Shown one piece after another: positions 1 through 11,860 of a stretch of 64,000 nucleotides of DNA; position 1 is the first letter of the stretch; each line of letters begins with the position of its first letter. Location: NCBI RefSeq assembly GCF_036417845.1, contig NC_089981.1, positions 25,936,001 through 26,000,000 on the forward strand, written 5' to 3'. This DNA is from Apteryx mantelli. Taxonomy: Eukaryota > Chordata > Aves > Apterygiformes > Apterygidae. The position numbers and the translations under genes are program-made. Under the pieces are notes generated by a model. That model did no database searches. It was given only the letters and a program-made list of their open reading frames with translations, and was not told where the DNA came from.

Positions 1-3000
1 TGGTTAGGCCATAGGTTTATACAGTCTTTTTTTCCCAAATAGGTTTATAGAGTCTTGTGGACTTGTGAGAATAACAGGAAGATTCTGAAAGGAAGAGAGA
101 CGGCTATTGGTGCCCTTCCGAGACAGCGAGCAGAGCTGTTCCAAAAAAAGATGAGAATCTGCTGAGGTAAGGCCATTTGGGGGGAAATAGAGACCTCCAG
201 AATTTACCTGATCGGCAGAACTCTTCTTTTTCCCTTACCTGAGATATTATAGCTTTACCTTTTATGGAATGTGGATATTCCCAAATGTGATTTACTGCTG
301 CCTTTCATATGGCTGTGCTATGCGGAGACTGGCTTATTTTATCCAGGTTTCTAACTAGCACTGCGGCAAAGTGGGTCTGTTTACGCTGTGTTAAATATCC
401 TTATTTAATGGCAGCAATAGAGTCTGAAAGCTTTATAAAAATACACACACTGTGTAATTCTAGCAGCACAATATTTAAAGGGAGAACTGAGACATTACTC
501 TAGGATGATGAATTCCGAAAGTGCAAGTCTCGACTTAGATTTGCAAGTCCAAAGGTAGGAAATGCGGTTAAACTTTGATTTCCCTCTCCTCCTCCAAAGC
601 TCTTGAATCTAGCAGTTCCCACAGAAGCCTCTTAAAATGGTTCCACTCATTCACTGGGTGTGCAACACTTCAGAAAATCAGGTCAGTTCCTTAGGTTTCC
701 AAATACAGATTTAGGATCCTAAATATAAGCATGTTATTCAGAAAAAAATTGGCTTCTCTTTAAATAGATTGAGAAGCTATAATCAGATCCACTTGACTTA
801 TTCTATTTCCAGCTCTTATGGAGGTCAACAACAATTGTATTTAGTTCCTGCTTTATATGTAAAATTGTCCTTCCTTGTAGGCGAGTAGGTGTGATTCTGT
901 AAGTCAGTCCCTCCGGTGACTTGCTTTTCCTTATTAACATAATGGGCTATTTTTCTTCACTCCCAGCAGTCCAGGAAGAACTTCCTCAGCTCTGCCTAAG
1001 TGTGGAAAGCTGTGCCTTCCTTCCAAATTAAACCTTCTCAAGGTCCTCTCTCCAGATTTGTTCCTCCTGAGAAGTCCTAAGAGGGAGTACGTATTTCTTA
1101 CCCTCTCATTCAAGTTATCTTAACCCAAACCAAAGTTTAATAGCAGGGTTGGCAGCCCCTTTCCAGCCCCACTCCAACTGCCATTCTAGGCTTTGTCCTC
1201 TCTCAACCCACATATTAATCCTAACCCTAAACCTTGGCTTAGGCTGAGCCTAGGACCCCCCGCCACGGCCCAGAGGAAAAACCTCTCAAGGGACAACTGT
1301 TTTGGCAGCCTGCCCCTTCCTTGGTCTGTCCCTTTTCGGCCCCACTCCTACTGCAGCCCTTGGCTTTGTCTCTCCAGCTCGTACCTGAGAGGAAAATTGC
1401 AAAACCGGTAAAGCATGACGTCGGGTGAGGTCCCTGGGGAGAGCTTTCTCCCAAATAGGCAAAGCGACCGTGACTAGCCCTGTAGGAATCTGGCGTCAGT
1501 ACGGACACAACTCAGGTAACTGGGTGCTAATGTCCATTGGGAATTTACCTGGGAAAAAGGAGTACTTTGCTGACCCAGAGCCATTGAAGCTTTTTACATG
1601 CAATGAAGTCCTCTGTCAGCGTTGTGTGAGCATGCCGGAGCTCTTGCTTTGCTCTGCAGAGCCGTTTCTGAGATTGACTGTCCCTCAAAATCAGCGAGGC
1701 AGAACCCGCTTTCCCCATGACTGCAGGAGGCCCGACACAACTACTGTAAAAAAAGCTACAGTGGTCTTTATCAGTGGCAAACGACTGCTCCTTCAGCAGT
1801 TCCAAAAAAGAGCTCCTTGCAGAGAAGCAAGCTCCAGGCTGATGAGCTGGAGCTCAATGTTGGGTGTGAAGCAGAGTCTCAGGAAGACAGAGTGCACTGG
1901 CAAAGCAACCCAGGGAAACCTACTCCTGTGCCAAACTTGGGATAATTAGAATTTCATTGTAATGTACCGTCAATTCCATCTCTTAATCTTCCAAACAGGA
2001 AGTTTCTCCAAAAGAACAGAATTTCTCTGCTTGCTGTCTGTTGCACGAATGGGTCCAGATGATTTAAAACAAAAATTAATCATTTTCAAATTTCTGAACC
2101 CACTGAGTGCAAGTCAGCATCTTCCTTTTAACTGTTTTATGGAGAGTCTTGGGATCACTTAGCAAGAAATTTTTTTTTAAGTTTGATCAAGGCCAATTTA
2201 TCCCCAGCACTGAACCTATTAATTTGTAACTGCAAAAATAACTGATTTCCTGGCTGCCAGCTTACAGTACTTCAACCAATGCACGTAAAGAAGATTGGAT
2301 CAGTATTTACCAAAACTAGAAGTCCATTTCTTCAGTTGTGTGTACACATCTTTGTTGCTTTCATAAGACCTCTGGTTTTCCATTAATGTGAGTAAAAGAA
2401 GAGTTGGAACCAATGGGTCAGATCCTTAAACAGTATAAATTGGCATGGTTTCATGGTTTCATAGCTGTTCTCTCTGAATTTTCACCTGACTGTGCTGTAT
2501 TGACCTCAGCCCTAGATATCTTAACCATCAGGTACAGAAGTGATTTGTGAAGTTTAAAAACATATCTCAACCCCTATTTGCCCCCCTCCAGTAATGGCAA
2601 GTGAGGCATGGTTTCTAAAGGGAATGTCGATGTTTCATTTTAGTTAGCTTAAAACGAACTAAAACCAGTTTCTCAGAGTGTGGGAACCTGCCACATAAGG
2701 GTGAAATTAAAACATTCGTCATGGCTTTCGTGAAAAGGAATGCACTTGGCTGTTGACTCACATTATTCCTACTAATGGAAGAATAAAAACAATGTATTTT
2801 TTTTTGTAGGGATAGTATGGATCAGCCCTCTCAGAAGTAGGGATTTGCTTCTACTCAGGCCTGTCAGTTGAGAGTTAGCCATTTGTTTCTTTTCATTTTT
2901 TGTTCTGCAGCCCTGTCCTGAGGTACGGCATGGGTGAGGGGGAGAAAGGTTTGGCTGCCTCCGAGGCTCAGGAACAGCCCCAGGCGAGGGGAGGGCAGAG

Positions 3001-3600
3001 CGTTACAAAAGTTTAGCTGTCATGAGCTGGATAGGGGCCGTGGTGGAGGGTTTGTGGCTGTCCTTGCAGACTGGGTGGTAATGCTCAGGAATTTTCCACT
3101 GAAATAGATTTCAGTTAAATAAATTTGCATGTTCAGGAAAATCTGATTTTTACTCCCCTTCCTATTACCCTGAGAAAGGTTCAATTTGGTTGAAGTGTTT
3201 TGATCTTCTCTCAGAGAGACGGCAATTGAAGTATCGCCCTTCTGATCCGTTTGAAATGAATTAGAAAGGGCTCAGCTTTATCAAGCTGAAATCAAACAGC
3301 TAAGTTCGGAGGTGGTTTGATTTTATGTGGTAGAAGGTCAGTGCTTGGTGGGGGTTGTCCTGTGCCTTCCTTTGGCTCTCGCTTGCTTTTACAGTCTAGT
3401 TAGAGTTCACGCTGTATTTCCCATGATGCAGAACCAAGCTACGCCATGGGCTGATGTAATCGATATCAGTGCTCGCTCTCAATTTGGGGCAGAGAAAAAA
3501 ATGCTACGTTCCAGCTGTACCCAACTGCTCTCCGCTTGCTGGGAGAGGAGGAGAAGATGCCTCAAATTCTCCCGCGTTTCTCAGTGTGTACCGTCACTTA
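1..3600. other. KCNC1 intron 1, left part: no gene seen
   Basis: AT-leaning intronic sequence with a diverged tandem duplication (1,157-1,374) and a small GC-rich patch near 2,910-3,010. A 174-codon frame at 1,425-1,949 on the plus strand has no recognisable domain or repeats. Confidence 0.6.
1157..1374. repeat. Diverged duplication, two copies 173 bp apart
   Basis: Segments 1,157-1,201 and 1,330-1,374 share an ordered set of identical blocks (GCCCCACTCC, ACTGC, GGCTTTGTC) with roughly 80% identity by eye over 45 bases. The sequence between contains CCTAACCCTAAACC, about two units resembling the telomere repeat. Origin unknown. Confidence 0.5.
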
Positions 3601-4080
3601 GGGCTTTGGAAGAGGGCTGAGACTTGCCTGCCCCTCGCAGGGAGGGAGCAGACGTGACCTGCGCGCTCCTTTCTGCTTGGTTTGCCTCGCGTGGCGCTGC
3701 GTTCGTTCCTACCGCCGTTTGGCCCGGAGCCCCTTTGCAGTGGGCGGAGAGCTGAATGCTGACGGAAAGGAGGAAGCAGAAAGCAGCACCAAGAGCAGGA
3801 GCGCTTTTCTGCAACGGTTATTTCCTTCCTCTCGCTTTTCATTCAGCCCTAACAACCCTTTTGTACCTTACTGTACAACGGTGCCCCTTGTCCTGGCACC
3901 AGCAGGTTCGCTGGTGGCGGCAGCAGAGGGACTGGTCGTGGCAGCCCGCGAGCGGCAGCTGCTGGCACGGGGCAGACGGGGCTGTCGGCACGCATTAGCA
4001 CGCAGCCAGCAGCCGGCCTGCAGAGAGCTGGAGACACGGAGACCGTGCACAGCTGTTCTGAGAAAAGGTGCCGCTGAAAA
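3601..4080. promoter_or_regulatory. Orphan CpG island in KCNC1 intron 1
   Basis: I count about 33 CpG dinucleotides in these 480 bases, with GC near 58%. That meets the usual CpG-island criteria (observed/expected near 0.8 by hand). Flanks on both sides are AT-leaning with few CpGs. Overlapping open frames on both strands here (up to 141 codons) follow from the composition and encode nothing I recognise. Confidence 0.6.
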
Positions 4081-7000
4081 CTTTAGAGAAATGGGCAGCT
4101 AGTAAGTTTTATTAAAAAGATCACTAGAATTATTTCTGTAGCATTTTTAATGTTACTTTCAAATTGCAGTTGGCCGTTATTTACTTTGTGTGGTTTTTTG
4201 CCCTTTGCTATGTTTGGCTCTGTTTCTGTTCAGCTTAAACCATAAAGTGTGTTTTGCGCAAGGCAATGAGAATGAATTTGACCCACTCAGCTGGCATCAA
4301 GAAAATTCAGTTAAACCCAAAGTTGAACATCAACAGCATGTGAGATATCACACAGCTTCCTAGTAACGGTGTCTTCCAGTATCCTCAGAAATAGCTGCGT
4401 GTTATGGGGTTAGAAGCTCCGTTACTGTCCTCCAATCTAGCTGTTTCAGCATTACAGTAAGGAGCTAAGCTGCAGAAGAAGTATCCCTACAAATTGAGGA
4501 GTCAAACCATTTCACAGCAATAGGAAACATGTCATTTCCCTAGAAATGTGTGCCTTTTTTTCCTTTGATATGTGTATAATGTATTTTCACCTTACCGACT
4601 TCACCTTCCCTTGATGCCTTTGCCCCCCTCCTTGTTTTGCACATGGCACCTAGATGGGACTATACCCTGCGACCGATAAAAAGCCTTTTCTTGATTGTAA
4701 CAGCAGCATGTTAGTCAAAAGCAAATCCTGACAGCACACAGGTTGTGTAATTTCAGAGGGGGAAAAGGGTCTTGTGAACATGGTTAAACTTCCACTCCAA
4801 AACGAAAAGAACTTTTTTGAACTTTTAGGCCCAACACTTGTAATTCTTACAAGGGACATCTCATTACTGGAGAAAATGAGAATTGGGGATATTCTTCCCC
4901 AGAGCTTAAAGCTAAAAATTGCAGCATGACTTAGAAAATGATCTGATCTCAGCCAGTTTGAAAAGCAGAATGACAGTAGCTCTCAGACATTTCTTCCACC
5001 CCAAAGGAAGATTAAAGCCAAATGTCATTGACAAACCAGTAATTTTTACTGGCTCCCCTGTTCCAAAGAGAAGCTCTTTCTCTAGTCTCTCCTCTACCAT
5101 TACTCGACCATGAAGTTTCAACCAAGTAGCATGCTTCCTTTAGGGAAATTGGTCTAATATCTCTTATTAGTCTCATAGGCTCTAATCACTAATTTAAATG
5201 TTTGAAAACAATTTAAGAATTTCAGCTGAATAATTTTACATAAATTGAGTATTATCCCAGATTGTGTTCACACAGTCAGTACTTCCCCCCCACCTCTTTC
5301 TCTCCCTCTCTCCCTTTTTACAGTAGTAGCATCTTTAAAGGACAGGAAAACTGCAGTTCAAGTATCTAAATAAGAGAATCACTTAAACACGGCTCAGTCA
5401 AGTTAGTTAACAAAAAGATGGAGTTGCATGCCCTGATCTTTGTTCTCCTTGCATGGCATTTCCAGCCCAAGCTGACTTTTCTCCCGTCAGTTCCTGCTGC
5501 TGCTGTTTGAAGCTTACAGTATGGTCTCGCCCTTTGGGGTGTTTGATCTGTGGATTCTTCTCTGCATTTTAAAACTGCTCCTAATTTCAGCTTGAAGTTT
5601 ATGATGTTATTAATGACAAGTGCTCTACGCAGAGTACATGTGTAATGATTGTCTTTCAAAGGATCTTTTCCCTTGTATCAGAAACCTAGAGAGTGACATT
5701 TTAATGTTTTTTTTAAAGAACTGTCTCCAGCTGGAGAATGGCTCTGAATGTTAGATGAAAGGAGGAGCTGCCTGAAGGACAAATCAGCCCTCCCTCCCCT
5801 TTCTTCACATTAGTTAAGGATCAATCATCAAAAGCTCTTCTCCATTAGAAATCTGCGTCATAAGAAAGTGAATTAGGATAGTAATAGTAATTGTATTAGA
5901 TTCTCTGAAGCTGTGACATTCCATAGCAACTTCACAGCCAGTCTAGCTGCCGTGTCATCGGTCTATCAGAAATAACATGGCTAGCTCTAATTCAACAGGG
6001 ATCTTCACTCAGAGAGGAGCAGCGATGTCAGAACAGCACGAAGCATAGCTTTCAGTGCAGGGCACAGGAAAAGCACTTGTTTTCTTAAAGATCAATGGTA
6101 TTAGTAAAGTCATTGATCAATGGTATTTGTAGTGGGAAAGTAGCTATTGATCTTTTCATTATATTAATTTTCAGCTCATTTATTATCCTGCATAAATGGA
6201 TAAAAATGTTCTCTATATTACTATCTAGGGATTATATTAGTCTTTGCCAACAGGCCTGAGTGTGGACCACTAGGCAGCTGTATCACTCCGAGCAGAGCCA
6301 AGAAAGAAACTGCACCTTAGAAACTCGTGTTTTCCACAAAGTCAGACTCTGTCCGTGTTCTCCACTACCTCTGGGTGGTCTGAACTAAAAAATTTTACTT
6401 TAGGTTTCTAAAAGGCTGAACTTGGGTATGTGGCTAAGACAGAGTACATCTCCAGAACAGCAAACTGTTGAGCCAAAGCCACCTTTTCACTACGGTGATC
6501 TGCGCAGAAGAGCTACCAGCCACCTTTTCTGACCATCAATTACAAATCCTTGTGCCAGCTCATTTCTCCTGTCCTTCTCACTATGTTTATACATGGGGAG
6601 ATACCCGGCACCCATCCTTGTCCTCTGCGTCCGTGAATGTCAAGATGAGGAAAGCAGGCTTCAGGGAGGAACTTTGCTATTGCTCATGTGTCTGTGCCAG
6701 CATATTGGACTGGTCCATGATTTTCTGATTTTAATGAGTCTGGATCTCAGCCCAGGCTCAGACAGTCACTGCTGTGAATTCAGATGAATTTCTTTTCCTG
6801 CACATATTTTATTTTCTGTAACCCAGGAAAGTAGTTTAAATCACATCCAGTCATGCGACAGAATAATTTTATTGATGTGAAAGCTTCTTCAAAGCAGTTA
6901 GAGACGGGTGTGAAGACACCAGATCTGATTTGTCATTCTTTCTGTTTAGATCCTTGAGAAAAGGGGATTTGGATGTTGTGACCTGGGCCTGCCTTTTGCA

Positions 7001-10000
7001 TGGGTCTTAGGCTAAAACTTCAGCTTTGAACACTAATGAAGTTCAGAAATTCAAAACTGGAACTGAGCTTTCTGATAGAAGCTCACCTCCAGCAATGCCC
7101 TCCTGAAGAAATATAACAGATCTTTGGCTATTCCTAAGTGCAGTGGACAATATACTATCTTAGCATAAAACAAACTGGTTCTTAAAATTTTTAGGTTTCT
7201 TAAAGGGCACCCGGACAATGCTGGTGCAGAACACTTTTCCCTTTCCATGCCTACATGGACTTCTGTTATTGTGTCTCAGGCTCCTGCTGTTTCCCATTCA
7301 GGCTGCATCCTGTGAACACAGCAGAAGCAAGGAATGACCTGACCATAGCAGCTTCATACAAAATAGAAATACCAGGGAATAAACTAAGAGCCTTATAAAT
7401 CCATGCGATGTTGAACTTCAATGAGATAGTACAATGTGTGAGGGGGGGAAAAGCTATTTTTTCCTAATTAAAAAGAAACGCTATACAAACACTGAAAGTG
7501 TGAGGCTGAATCAAGAATCTGCAAAATATTTCTTGAATAATGGTTTTATTTGATTACATTGACAGGGTTTTGAAATAAGATTTCATGTCACTTTGTTGTC
7601 TCTGCTTTTATCAGGGTATTCTTAGCTGTACTGGAGCTTGTAATGAGCAGTTATTAAAAAAATCCTGTGCTCATACTGAGACCTTTCTCCCAAAGTGATA
7701 ATCAATTATTTCTCACCATGAAAAGTGAAAAATAAAAGCTGAGGATTCTAGTCTGGGTTTTTTCGAGCATTCACTGGGCCATGTTTTCCACCAGCAGACC
7801 TCGTTCAGGTATCGTCACCAAAAAAGAGGTGCAGAGTTCTGGCAAACAGCTGCCATTAATGCACACGCACACATCCAGCAGCGCTCTGATAGAGCTCGGC
7901 TCGAGGGCTGCCCTGACTTCAGCCAGCTTCGGATCACTTCCAGCATGCAGGTAAATGAGACCGTCCCCTCAGTGAAATCACGAGCCCAGTAATCTTGCTT
8001 CTGCTTCCCTTCTTCCCTAAAACCACCCAGGGGTTTCCAAGAGAGGGTGCCGTTATCAGGGCCCGGAGCAGAGCTCGCCTGTCTTTCTGTGGCCTTCCCC
8101 GCAGGGCTGCGCAGCAGCCACCTCCTTGCACGCGGCTGCGGATGCCACGCGCTGCCCTGCCGAAATCCTGACGTCCAGGCTGGTTTCAGCCCTGTTTCAA
8201 CGGACCCTGTCATCGCCTACGTTTATGGAAAACTTCTCATCTTTAACATGCTTAAAAACCTTAGCTTACCTAATAACATGGAAGTTATTCCCATTTTGCA
8301 GCAGGGAAATCAAGGAGAGGAATGAAAGCGTGGCCTGTATTTCTCCTTCTGCTTAGCAAAGTGAGCTGCTGAGGCGAGCTGAAGGCTGGCACCGGTGGGA
8401 TTACAGCTGCTCCCTACCTACCAACAGCTATCGACAACTGTAATGGCCAAGGGCTTGGTTTTCTCTTTCGCTTTGGGCTTTTTTTTTTCTTTTTTTTTTT
8501 TAAGCATTATCAGTTTTTCTTTGCTAAAAATGTATAAAAGATTACTTAATCTTTGGACTTGGAATACAATCCCTGAATCCGTGGCTGGGCTGAGCAGAAG
8601 CAGAACATGATCTGCTCATGCTGCTTCCTCTGGTGAGAGCAGGAGGAAGACCACCTATACGCTCTTAAGGCTGACAAGTAGCTGCCATTAAGATTAATGT
8701 AAAGTTTGTGTTAGTCTAGCTCCACTGCTGTTTAATAATTGGAGACTTCATATATTTTAACCTAGCCAAGCTTTCTGCAAAGCTTGTATCCTTGGGAATA
8801 TACTTGCTGGTGTTGATTGGTCAGTGGTTATTCCAATTTCTAGCTGCTTTATTTTATACTCAGTAGCAACACCAAGTGTGTTAATTTGCTGATTTTGTGT
8901 TTTGTACTGGACTCAGAATAAATATATTTGTACTTTAAATGGGATTTAGAAACACTTTCTTTGCACCTGAGTTTCTAGTTCCTATATAGAATTCCTTTGG
9001 CAGTAATTTGGTTTCAGAACTGCAGAGATGCTAGACTTTCAAAAATAGTTTTTTGTTTTAGGGACAAGATAATAATATGTCTTCATTCTTTACGTGGGGC
9101 ATTTGATCACGTGAAATTCTCAGTAGTGCCAGTGTCAGTTTTTCTTGTGAAAGGGACTGTGAGATGAGATCCACAATATCTAGATGTCTCATTGCGGAAA
9201 AACTGTGAAAAAAAAAATTTTTTTTTTTTCCAGAGACTTTAGAACAAACAGGTATATTTCAGTCTTTTTACTCCAACATTTTTTTCTATACCTTTCTCTC
9301 CTTTATAGATTGGGAATACAAAAAGATAGGGAGATTTTACTGGAGAGGATAATTAGACTTGGGGATGCAAGTATTATAATGTATTTAGCCATGAGAAAGA
9401 GGAGCTATTGTCTGTTTTATTAAATTTTTCTAACTAAGTAATTTTCTATTTTTTTAAAAAAGTTCTTCTCTACCAGGTCCTAAGCTCCCAGGTTCTGGTC
9501 CTCTCACCTGCTTGACTTTTTATGCATATCAGTAGAACCATTTACTCTAAAAGGACTATTTAGGCAATCAAATTAAGCATGTGTTTAAAGGCTTTGTTGG
9601 TTTAAAATGAAAATGGTCAGCAGCTGTTAAAAACAAGGCCTTAAGCCTTTATTAGAATGAGTAATTAATCTTCAGAGTTGATGAGAAGGGAAATATTAAT
9701 TCACTGCTTTTCTGCCAGGTCTTAAGTGGCTTCATTTTGTCTAAATCAAAGTAATTAAAAAAAAGACTAAAAATGTAAAGTTTATTCAGTAGAGAATTTC
9801 ATCTAGGCAGTCCTGGTCTGCCAAGTGAATGGATTTCAAGTAGGAACAGCATTCTCTCTGAAAGCCAAGTAAATATTATTGGTAGGATATTTTCTTCTAA
9901 TCTTTTTGGAATTAAGAGTGGCTTTTTTTCTTAACTTTTGAATGGCAGGTTTTCAAGTTTCCTGCCAGACGCTGCTGTTATGTTCTGGGTTCAAAGCAGG

Positions 10001-11639
10001 TCTCAGTACTGATGCTAGATCAGGCTGACAGAACCTTTTGCAAATTGAGTTTGACGGAAATTAAAATCCTGCCTGCTATATTTTGTGTGTGTTGGGGCTC
10101 TGCATAAGCAAGCCTAAATCTCTTAAGACTCTTCAGTAAAAGCAGATATGACCTTGCAGCTTTAGGTGTGGAACCTGAAAGCAAAACTGGTGTTGGCTAT
10201 GGATTTTAATTTGGAAATAAATTTGAAACTTCTTTAAAAATGAAATGATTTGGATTTGAGTTTCTATTCTTTCTTTCTTTTTTTGATTAAACTGATAAAG
10301 TAAAAATAATTCATAAGGAAAAAACGACATTGCTAGAGCTAATCCAGTTCATGTAACGTTGTGCATTTAAAGTGGATAACTTGACTTGTAGACCCCCTTG
10401 CTCACCCTCGTTCCTCCTCTGCGCATATCCAGTACATCTCAGGCTCTCCCTAAGGCAGCTCTGCCTCCTCCTTAACAGCCTTGTCTCGGTCATTAACGCT
10501 AAACAAAAAGGATCATGCTGGTTGTGCTTGGGAAGTAATTGAACAAAGATATGAAGTAATGATGGTGTATCAAAGCACGTATCGTGCTTAAATAGCACTG
10601 GTATGGCTCCAAAGGGAAAGGATGGAGATGTACAGTCATTCAGAGCCTATCTAGGGTTTATGATATCCTGTGCACTGTTTAAAAAGGTTTACGTCTAATG
10701 GTTTGGCAAGGTAAGAACGTTTTGCAAATAACACTTTGTGGAGTGAGGGCTGGCATTCTCCCAAAACCAACAGAGGGAAGCAATGCTTACATTTTATTTT
10801 TTATAGATGGTTAAAAGCAGTAAGCGTGCAACATTGTTATTGCATTTGAGTGAAATTTACTGTGTGATAATATATTGAAATCATCTCAAAAGTGCAGCCA
10901 ACAGCACTGATATTTCCGTGCCTAAGAATAAGCACATAGTTGCCGTACTTCTGTGCTAAAGATGAGAATGAAATCTGCATTCAGACATTTTGTCTGAAAA
11001 AAATTGGCCAGGGCACAGCCAGACTTTTGGGCCTAACTCTAGCCTTGGATTGTCTTAGGCTCTGAAAGGAGCCGTGCTACCATGCGGTCCTTACGCATGT
11101 TTAGAAATTAGTCTCAAGACAAGACGTGAAATTCTGGTCCACCTTCAAATCACTGACGGTTCGTCCTTGACTTCACTGTAGGCTTTTTGACAGGGGAGAA
11201 ATAGATGATAAGATGAAGACAGTGTGACAGGTCCTCTCTTGCCAAATGACAAAGGAATAGAGTGAAGCACAGGGTCCTGGAGACCTGTCTTTAAGGTCAA
11301 GAGTGCCGAATGGGATCCACTTCAGGGAACTTTCCCTATAATTTGGCTTTTAGGGCTCTTAGGGAAACAAGCTGCTTATCTGGCTAAAAATGGACTGTTT
11401 TTTGCAAACTGCTGAGTATTTTCCTATCTTATTGGGGTCAGAAAATCAGATAACTTTTAAATACCTACCACTGGTTCTTCACTGGGGAGATGGGCCCAAC
11501 CCCGGGCTCTTTAACTAAAGTTATGGTACCTGAGGAGAACAGCTACAGAAGAGCTTAGTTTTGAAAGAGCAGAGGTTCAGGCAGTGGGTTTGGTTCCCGT
11601 GACACTGTCAAGGCAGATGGTCTGGAGGAGAGTTGGGAG
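4081..11639. other. KCNC1 intron 1: no gene seen
   Basis: AT-leaning sequence with T-rich runs at 8,479-8,501 and about 9,207-9,231, a GC-richer patch near 8,040-8,220, and a repeated motif with an inverted partner at 6,087-6,155. The stretch 5,741-6,060 looks regulatory by its mixed, non-repetitive texture and ATTA cores. No exon, RNA gene or transposon body was recognised. Confidence 0.55.
6087..6155. repeat. Direct 13-mer repeat with flanking inverted repeat
   Basis: GATCAATGGTATT occurs at 6,090-6,102 and again at 6,115-6,127. AAAGATCAAT (6,087-6,096) is matched by its exact reverse complement ATTGATCTTT at 6,146-6,155. Confidence 0.6.
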
Positions 11640-11860
11640 AGCAGGACCCACCGTCCTGGCGCGCGGCGCTCCCTGCGGAGGGACGGTCCCGGTGCTGGGC
11701 AGGAAGGGCGGCCGCCCCTCGGGCAGGTGAGCTGGGCTCCTGCCGCAGGGGGGCTGCAAGACTTCTGGGTCTTGCTCGGCTCCCAGGGGCGGTGGGGGGT
11801 GATCTGATGGCTTGAAGCTATCTCAGCTCTCAGAAGGGTCGAGATGGACGGCTTCATCCT
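11640..11860. promoter_or_regulatory. Small CpG-rich patch with a splice-donor-like site
   Basis: About 17 CpGs lie in roughly 230 bases, including a GGCGCGCGGCGC core, inside AT-leaning intron. A strong 5' splice consensus CAG|GTGAGC occurs near 11,725 on the plus strand, antisense to KCNC1. This could be the first exon of a non-coding RNA or simply a methylation-free enhancer. No protein is recognised. Confidence 0.4.

Noticed and set aside
1218-1232. Interstitial telomere sequence
   Set aside because: Only about two units, CCTAACCCTAAACC, which is too short to call.
1425-1949. 174-codon plus-strand frame
   Set aside because: No domain, no repeat structure, overlaps frames on the other strand.
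3677-4102. 141-codon plus-strand frame
   Set aside because: Explained by stop-codon scarcity in the CpG island; no similarity to a known protein by eye.
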